Of a DNA stretch of 47,822 nucleotides, positions 45,162 to 47,822 are shown piece after piece (the stretch's first letter is position 1; the number at the start of each line of letters is the position of its first letter). The translations under genes were made by a program, and so were the position numbers. Under the pieces are notes generated by a model. It worked only from the letters and a program-made list of their open reading frames with translations, searched no databases and was not told where the DNA came from. This stretch comes from Ligilactobacillus ubinensis (lineage in GTDB: Bacteria > Bacillota > Bacilli > Lactobacillales > Lactobacillaceae), in assembly GCF_024160875.1 (NCBI RefSeq), contig NZ_JAIULA010000023.1:1-47822 (forward strand). The letters are read 5' to 3'.

Positions 45162-45485
45162 TTAGTGAATTCCTAAAGCCATCTTAGCGTATCTCGACAT
45201 GCGATCCATCGTCCAAGCTGGTTCCCACACAAACTTAACTTCAACTGCTGTAATTTCAGAAATTTTATTTAAGGAACGTTCTACCATATCAGCTAATAGA
45301 TCCGTCAAAGGACACCCCATTGTTGTTAACGTCATTTGAATTTCACATTCACCTTTATCGCTTACATTAATTTCATATACTAGACCCAAGTTAACAATAT
45401 CCACACCTAATTCTGGGTCAATAACTTCTTCCAATGCATCTAAAATAGCTGCTTTTAATGCTTCATTATTTTTTATTTCTGCCAT
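45162..45485 (-). CDS. MIP18/PaaD-family iron-sulphur assembly factor (SufT-like)
   Basis: A 107-aa DUF59 protein, a small carrier or maturation factor in Fe-S cluster assembly. The family blocks are EVIDPELGVDIVNLGL, the reactive Cys58 in TTMGCPLTD and the C-terminal VWEPAWTMDRMS. ATG 45485. It lies 19 bp after the alpha/beta hydrolase gene and 18 bp before the membrane-protein gene, so probably within one transcript. Fe-S enzymes such as Nth, encoded in this window, could be clients, which is inference. Confidence 0.9.
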   Translation of the reverse strand: MAEIKNNEALKAAILDALEEVIDPELGVDIVNLGLVYEINVSDKGECEIQMTLTTMGCPLTDLLADMVERSLNKISEITAVEVKFVWEPAWTMDRMSRYAKMALGIH

Positions 45486-45504
45486 CTTTTTTCTCCCGTA
45501 TTAG

Positions 45505-46254
45505 TCATTTAAAATATGTTTCGAATTTATCAGCCATCTCAATTGTTGTTGCATAAGAAACCTTATGATGAGCACCTTGTGTTGTTGTAAAAGTTACATT
45601 AGCAGCATATGGCTTATCTTTGATTTCATCATAAAACTCTTTTGTTAGCTTGTATGGTACCATTTCATCTGCTGTTCCATGCCAAAAATGTAATGGACGC
45701 TTATTTATTTTTTCCGATTGCAAAGCTAGATCATATTTATCTAAGCTACTAAGTTGTTCTTTCACAAACTCTTTAGGCAATTCGTTTGCTTTAGGGATAA
45801 CCTTTAACAGTGCATTGGCAAATTTCACTGGGTGTGGTGAGCCTTCCAAGCAAACACCAGCATCAATCCAATCATATGATGCTATTAATGCACAAGTTGT
45901 AATTCCTCCCATAGATAAACCACTAACCCCAAGTTTGGTATATCCTATAGTCCTCTCATATGCTTTAATTAAATCCGGAAACTCCTTAACTGATTGAACG
46001 ACAATTTTCCAAAATTCTGCTTGATGTTCTTCGGTCTTTCCTTCTTGACGTTTTCCATGATACAAAGCATCTGGTAAAACGACACGAAAACCTTTTTTAG
46101 CAAGTTCATACCCTTGTGTGAGCACTTTTTCTTTACAACCTGTCCATCCATGATAAAAAACTACTAAAGGCAATTTTTGAGTCGCTAAATTATCGTCTAT
46201 TAATTCCAAAACTGGAATAGTCGCCATCGCTTTTTCTATAACTATAATGCTCAT
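45505..46254 (-). CDS. Alpha/beta hydrolase (YtmA-like serine hydrolase)
   Basis: A cytoplasmic hydrolase of 249 aa. The oxyanion-hole motif is FYHGWTGCKE (33-42), the nucleophile elbow is GLSMGG (Ser114), the acid is probably Asp196 in HGTADEMVP, and the base is His229 or His230 in GAHHKVS. Similar Firmicutes proteins are annotated as prolyl-oligopeptidase-like esterases; the substrate is unknown. The frame is open from a GTG four codons upstream with no ribosome site; ATG 46254 is preceded by GGGATGG. Confidence 0.88.
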   Translation of the reverse strand: MSIIVIEKAMATIPVLELIDDNLATQKLPLVVFYHGWTGCKEKVLTQGYELAKKGFRVVLPDALYHGKRQEGKTEEHQAEFWKIVVQSVKEFPDLIKAYERTIGYTKLGVSGLSMGGITTCALIASYDWIDAGVCLEGSPHPVKFANALLKVIPKANELPKEFVKEQLSSLDKYDLALQSEKINKRPLHFWHGTADEMVPYKLTKEFYDEIKDKPYAANVTFTTTQGAHHKVSYATTIEMADKFETYFK

Positions 46255-46454
46255 TTTCCATCCCACTTTCTTGTTATGTCTTATCTTCTATTTTAGAGGA
46301 TTCTAACCTCTTTAGCAACGAACTTTATCCTCTTTAAAGGAATTAGAATAATAGTTACATGTTTCTTAACTAATAAAACTATGTTAAAATAACGGAGTAT
46401 CTGTCTGATATAAACATCTTAATAATCCAATATTCAAAATTTATGGAGGGTTTT

Positions 46455-47267
46455 ATGGACCAAAAATTAATCGCGATTGATTTAGATGGTACAACACTAA
46501 ATAAAGACTCTTTAGTTAGTTCGAAAACAAAAGCTGTCTTACTTAAAGCCATAAATGCAGGACATATTGTCTCAATCGTTACAGGACGTCCTAATCGAAT
46601 GTCTGAAAACATTTATGATGAACTCGAACTGCAAAGCCCAATGATCAATTTTAACGGTGCTGTTGGCCATCTTCCTCATAAAAAATGGGATAAAGAATAT
46701 GAATTAACTTTCAGTAAAGAAATTGCTCTTGAATTAGTAGCCGCTAAAGCAAAGTTAGGTATTAAAATCATTGCTGCAGAAGGAAAAAATATTGCTCTAG
46801 TTGATCAACCTAATAACTTTATTCCTAACTTCTTTCCGACTACGCTAAAACCAAATGAAATTCTGAATCGCCAAAATCTTATTAGTAATCCATCAGCAAT
46901 GACTATGTTAGTAGATAAAATTAAATTACCATATGTTGTTACTGAATTAAAAAAGGAATTTGGTGATAAACTAAATATTGGCGTTTGGGGCGGAGCAAAT
47001 CCGATTCTTGAGCTTTCTCCCAAAGGAGTTGATAAATCACATGGGATTCGCTTTTTAGCTCAAAACTTTAATATTGACCGCAAAAACATTATCGCTTTTG
47101 GAGATGAGCACAACGACTTTGAGATGATTAACTATGCTGGTTGGGGCGTCGTTATGCAAAATGGAACAGAACAACTAAAAAGCGTTGCTAACGATGTAAC
47201 TAAATACGACAATAATCATGATGGCTTAGCTCATTATTTAGAAGACTATCTAGATTTAGCAGAATAA
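46455..47267 (+). CDS. Cof-type HAD-family phosphatase
   Basis: A 270-aa HAD hydrolase with type IIB cap, typically a sugar-phosphate or FMN/PLP phosphatase. Motif I is DLDGTTLN (Asp9, Asp11), motif II SIVTGR, motif III the Lys in KGVDKSHG, and motif IV AFGDEHNDFEM. An in-frame ATG at 46443 lies before the ribosome site; GGAGG stands four to five bases before ATG 46455, which is the real start. It is monocistronic, ending in a bidirectional terminator. Confidence 0.93.
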   Translation: MDQKLIAIDLDGTTLNKDSLVSSKTKAVLLKAINAGHIVSIVTGRPNRMSENIYDELELQSPMINFNGAVGHLPHKKWDKEYELTFSKEIALELVAAKAKLGIKIIAAEGKNIALVDQPNNFIPNFFPTTLKPNEILNRQNLISNPSAMTMLVDKIKLPYVVTELKKEFGDKLNIGVWGGANPILELSPKGVDKSHGIRFLAQNFNIDRKNIIAFGDEHNDFEMINYAGWGVVMQNGTEQLKSVANDVTKYDNNHDGLAHYLEDYLDLAE

Positions 47268-47285
47268 AATCTGTACTTATTAAAC

Positions 47286-47328
47286 AATAGCTCACTACAA
47301 ATTTAACACCTTTTTGTAGTGGGCTATT
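47286..47328. terminator. Bidirectional terminator after the Cof phosphatase
   Basis: A 16-bp stem with one G-U pair (47286-47301 with 47313-47328) and T-rich flanks lies between converging genes. Confidence 0.88.
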
Positions 47329-47340
47329 ATTTATTATACG

Positions 47341-47378
47341 TAGGAAATACTAATAGTATTTTACTATTGTATTCCCTA
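47341..47378. repeat. Imperfect inverted repeat downstream of the CsoR-type gene
   Basis: TAGGAAATAC-T-AATAGTA and TACTATT-GTATTCCCTA pair over about 16 positions with one bulge and one mismatch around TTT. It sits just behind the repressor gene stop and may be a second terminator or a stabilising hairpin. Confidence 0.55.
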
Positions 47379-47396
47379 ATTTTCTATTCGATGGTA

Positions 47397-47657
47397 CTAC
47401 TTTTTTATAATCATTTTAATTGCTTGTTCAATTTTTTGATTTTGAAGCTTTTCATTTTCTGCAGGGTTTTCAAAACATTCTTTTAAATTTTCAGCTACTA
47501 TAATACCCATAATTCTATCTACACTAGATCGAACTGCACTAAGTTGTGTAATTATATCCACGCAACTTTTTTCATCTGCAATCATTTTTTGAATTCCACG
47601 TAATTGTCCTTCTGTTCTCTTAAGTCTATTTATCACCATTTTATCCTGTTTTTCCAT
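47397..47657 (-). CDS. CsoR/CstR-family transcriptional repressor
   Basis: An 86-aa all-helical DUF156 repressor with the basic signature INRLKRTEGQLRGIQKMI. CsoR copper sensors use Cys, His, Cys at relative positions 0, +25 and +29. Here Cys32 and Cys61 keep the +29 spacing but the +25 position is Asn57, as in CstR-type persulphide sensors that use two cysteines without the His. Copper sensing is therefore unlikely on this evidence. Upstream in-frame TTG and ATG codons lack a ribosome site; GAGGGTG precedes ATG 47657. No target operon is adjacent within the window. Confidence 0.88.
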   Translation of the reverse strand: MEKQDKMVINRLKRTEGQLRGIQKMIADEKSCVDIITQLSAVRSSVDRIMGIIVAENLKECFENPAENEKLQNQKIEQAIKMIIKK

Positions 47658-47744
47658 AATAGCTACACCCTCTCTAATATATTTCATAACCAAACTTCAG
47701 ACACTCGATTCTAACTAAAGCTAGTTTAACAACATAATCAATTC

Positions 47745-47782
47745 CAAAAAAAGCTTAACTGTCTTTATTAACAGTTAAGCTT
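47745..47782 (-). terminator. Terminator downstream of the tRNA gene
   Basis: A perfect 12-bp stem AAGCTTAACTGT/ACAGTTAAGCTT (47751-47762 with 47771-47782) is followed on the minus strand by a run of T. Confidence 0.92.
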
Positions 47783-47789
47783 ATCACTA

Positions 47790-47822
47790 TACCGGTGATC
47801 GGGGTCGAACCGATACGTCCTC
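47790..47822 (-). tRNA. 3' part of a tRNA gene, probably tRNA-Leu (cut by the window end)
   Basis: On the minus strand the T arm is complete: stem ATCGG/CCGAT around the loop TTCGACC. It is followed by the acceptor strand CACCGGT and discriminator A; CCA is not encoded. Before the T arm, GAGGACGT looks like the 3' side of a long variable arm. Long variable arm, CACCGG acceptor and A73 fit tRNA-Leu. The anticodon lies outside the window, so identity is tentative. Confidence 0.75.

Noticed and set aside
46294-46312. AGAGG/CCTCT hairpin upstream of the Cof phosphatase gene
   Set aside because: It has only five pairs with a 7-nt loop, no T run and no clear relation to a promoter, so it is not supported as a feature.

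Overview
The window is an AT-rich, gene-dense stretch of core chromosome from a low-GC Gram-positive bacterium, almost certainly a member of the Lactobacillaceae. The evidence is the mevalonate gene set (mvk-mvaD-pmk-fni), a his operon with the HisZ/short-HisG pair and a T-box leader, a four-domain S1 homologue, a B-type-looking RNase P RNA, and gene order shared with Bacillus (cmk-rpsA-der-hup; recU-PBP1 divergent from ypsA-gpsB; nth-dnaD-asnS-aspartate aminotransferase-ypmB-dinG). The genus cannot be fixed by eye. Strong AGGAGG-type ribosome sites and many GTG/TTG starts are visible, and several starts were chosen on that basis.

Layout. 1-91: two tandem perfect hairpins that look like the right end of an IS200/IS605-type element, just past murI. 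92-2931 (minus): murI, a PLP aminotransferase and a DeoR-type regulator. 3035-10516 (minus): a complete his operon in transcript order hisZ-G-D-B-H-A-F-I-E-C, preceded by a histidine T-box (10555-10850) whose promoter abuts the 3' end of hisK (10880-11713). 11849-15266 (minus): ppaC, a LysR regulator and a TPR protein. 15370-19840 (minus): hup, der, rpsA, cmk and a LysM membrane protein. 20102-22575 (minus): recQ and ypbB-like genes. 22765-24857 (plus): mntH-usp behind a Fur/MntR-like palindrome. 24974-27635 (minus): RlmL-like methyltransferase, rnpB, gpsB, ypsA. 27785-30751 (plus): recU and PBP1A. 31028-38382 (minus): nth, dnaD, asnS, aspartate aminotransferase, ypmB-like, dinG. 38539-42593 (plus): the lower mevalonate pathway. 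42757-46254 (minus): RsmF-type methyltransferase, an orphan MacB/FtsX-like membrane protein, a MIP18-type Fe-S factor and an alpha/beta hydrolase. 46455-47267 (plus): Cof-type HAD phosphatase. 47397-47657 (minus): a CsoR/CstR-family repressor. 47790-end (minus): the 3' end of a tRNA, probably Leu.

How the parts work together. The his genes give the complete PRPP/ATP-to-histidine route including histidinol phosphatase, with transcription of the main operon gated by uncharged tRNA-His. mvk, mvaD, pmk and fni turn mevalonate into IPP/DMAPP for undecaprenyl-phosphate and other isoprenoids. murI, PBP1A and gpsB serve peptidoglycan synthesis. recU, recQ, nth, dinG, dnaD and hup serve DNA maintenance. 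der, rpsA, rnpB, asnS and the two RNA methyltransferases serve translation.

I found no defence island, CRISPR array, prophage or biosynthetic cluster, and no convincing undescribed multi-gene system. The most interesting items are small: a possible plus-strand small RNA at 19991-20070, a structured element behind fni at 42604-42667, a palindrome filling the -35/-10 spacer of the mevalonate promoter, and a CsoR-family protein whose metal-ligand His is replaced by Asn with CstR-like Cys spacing.
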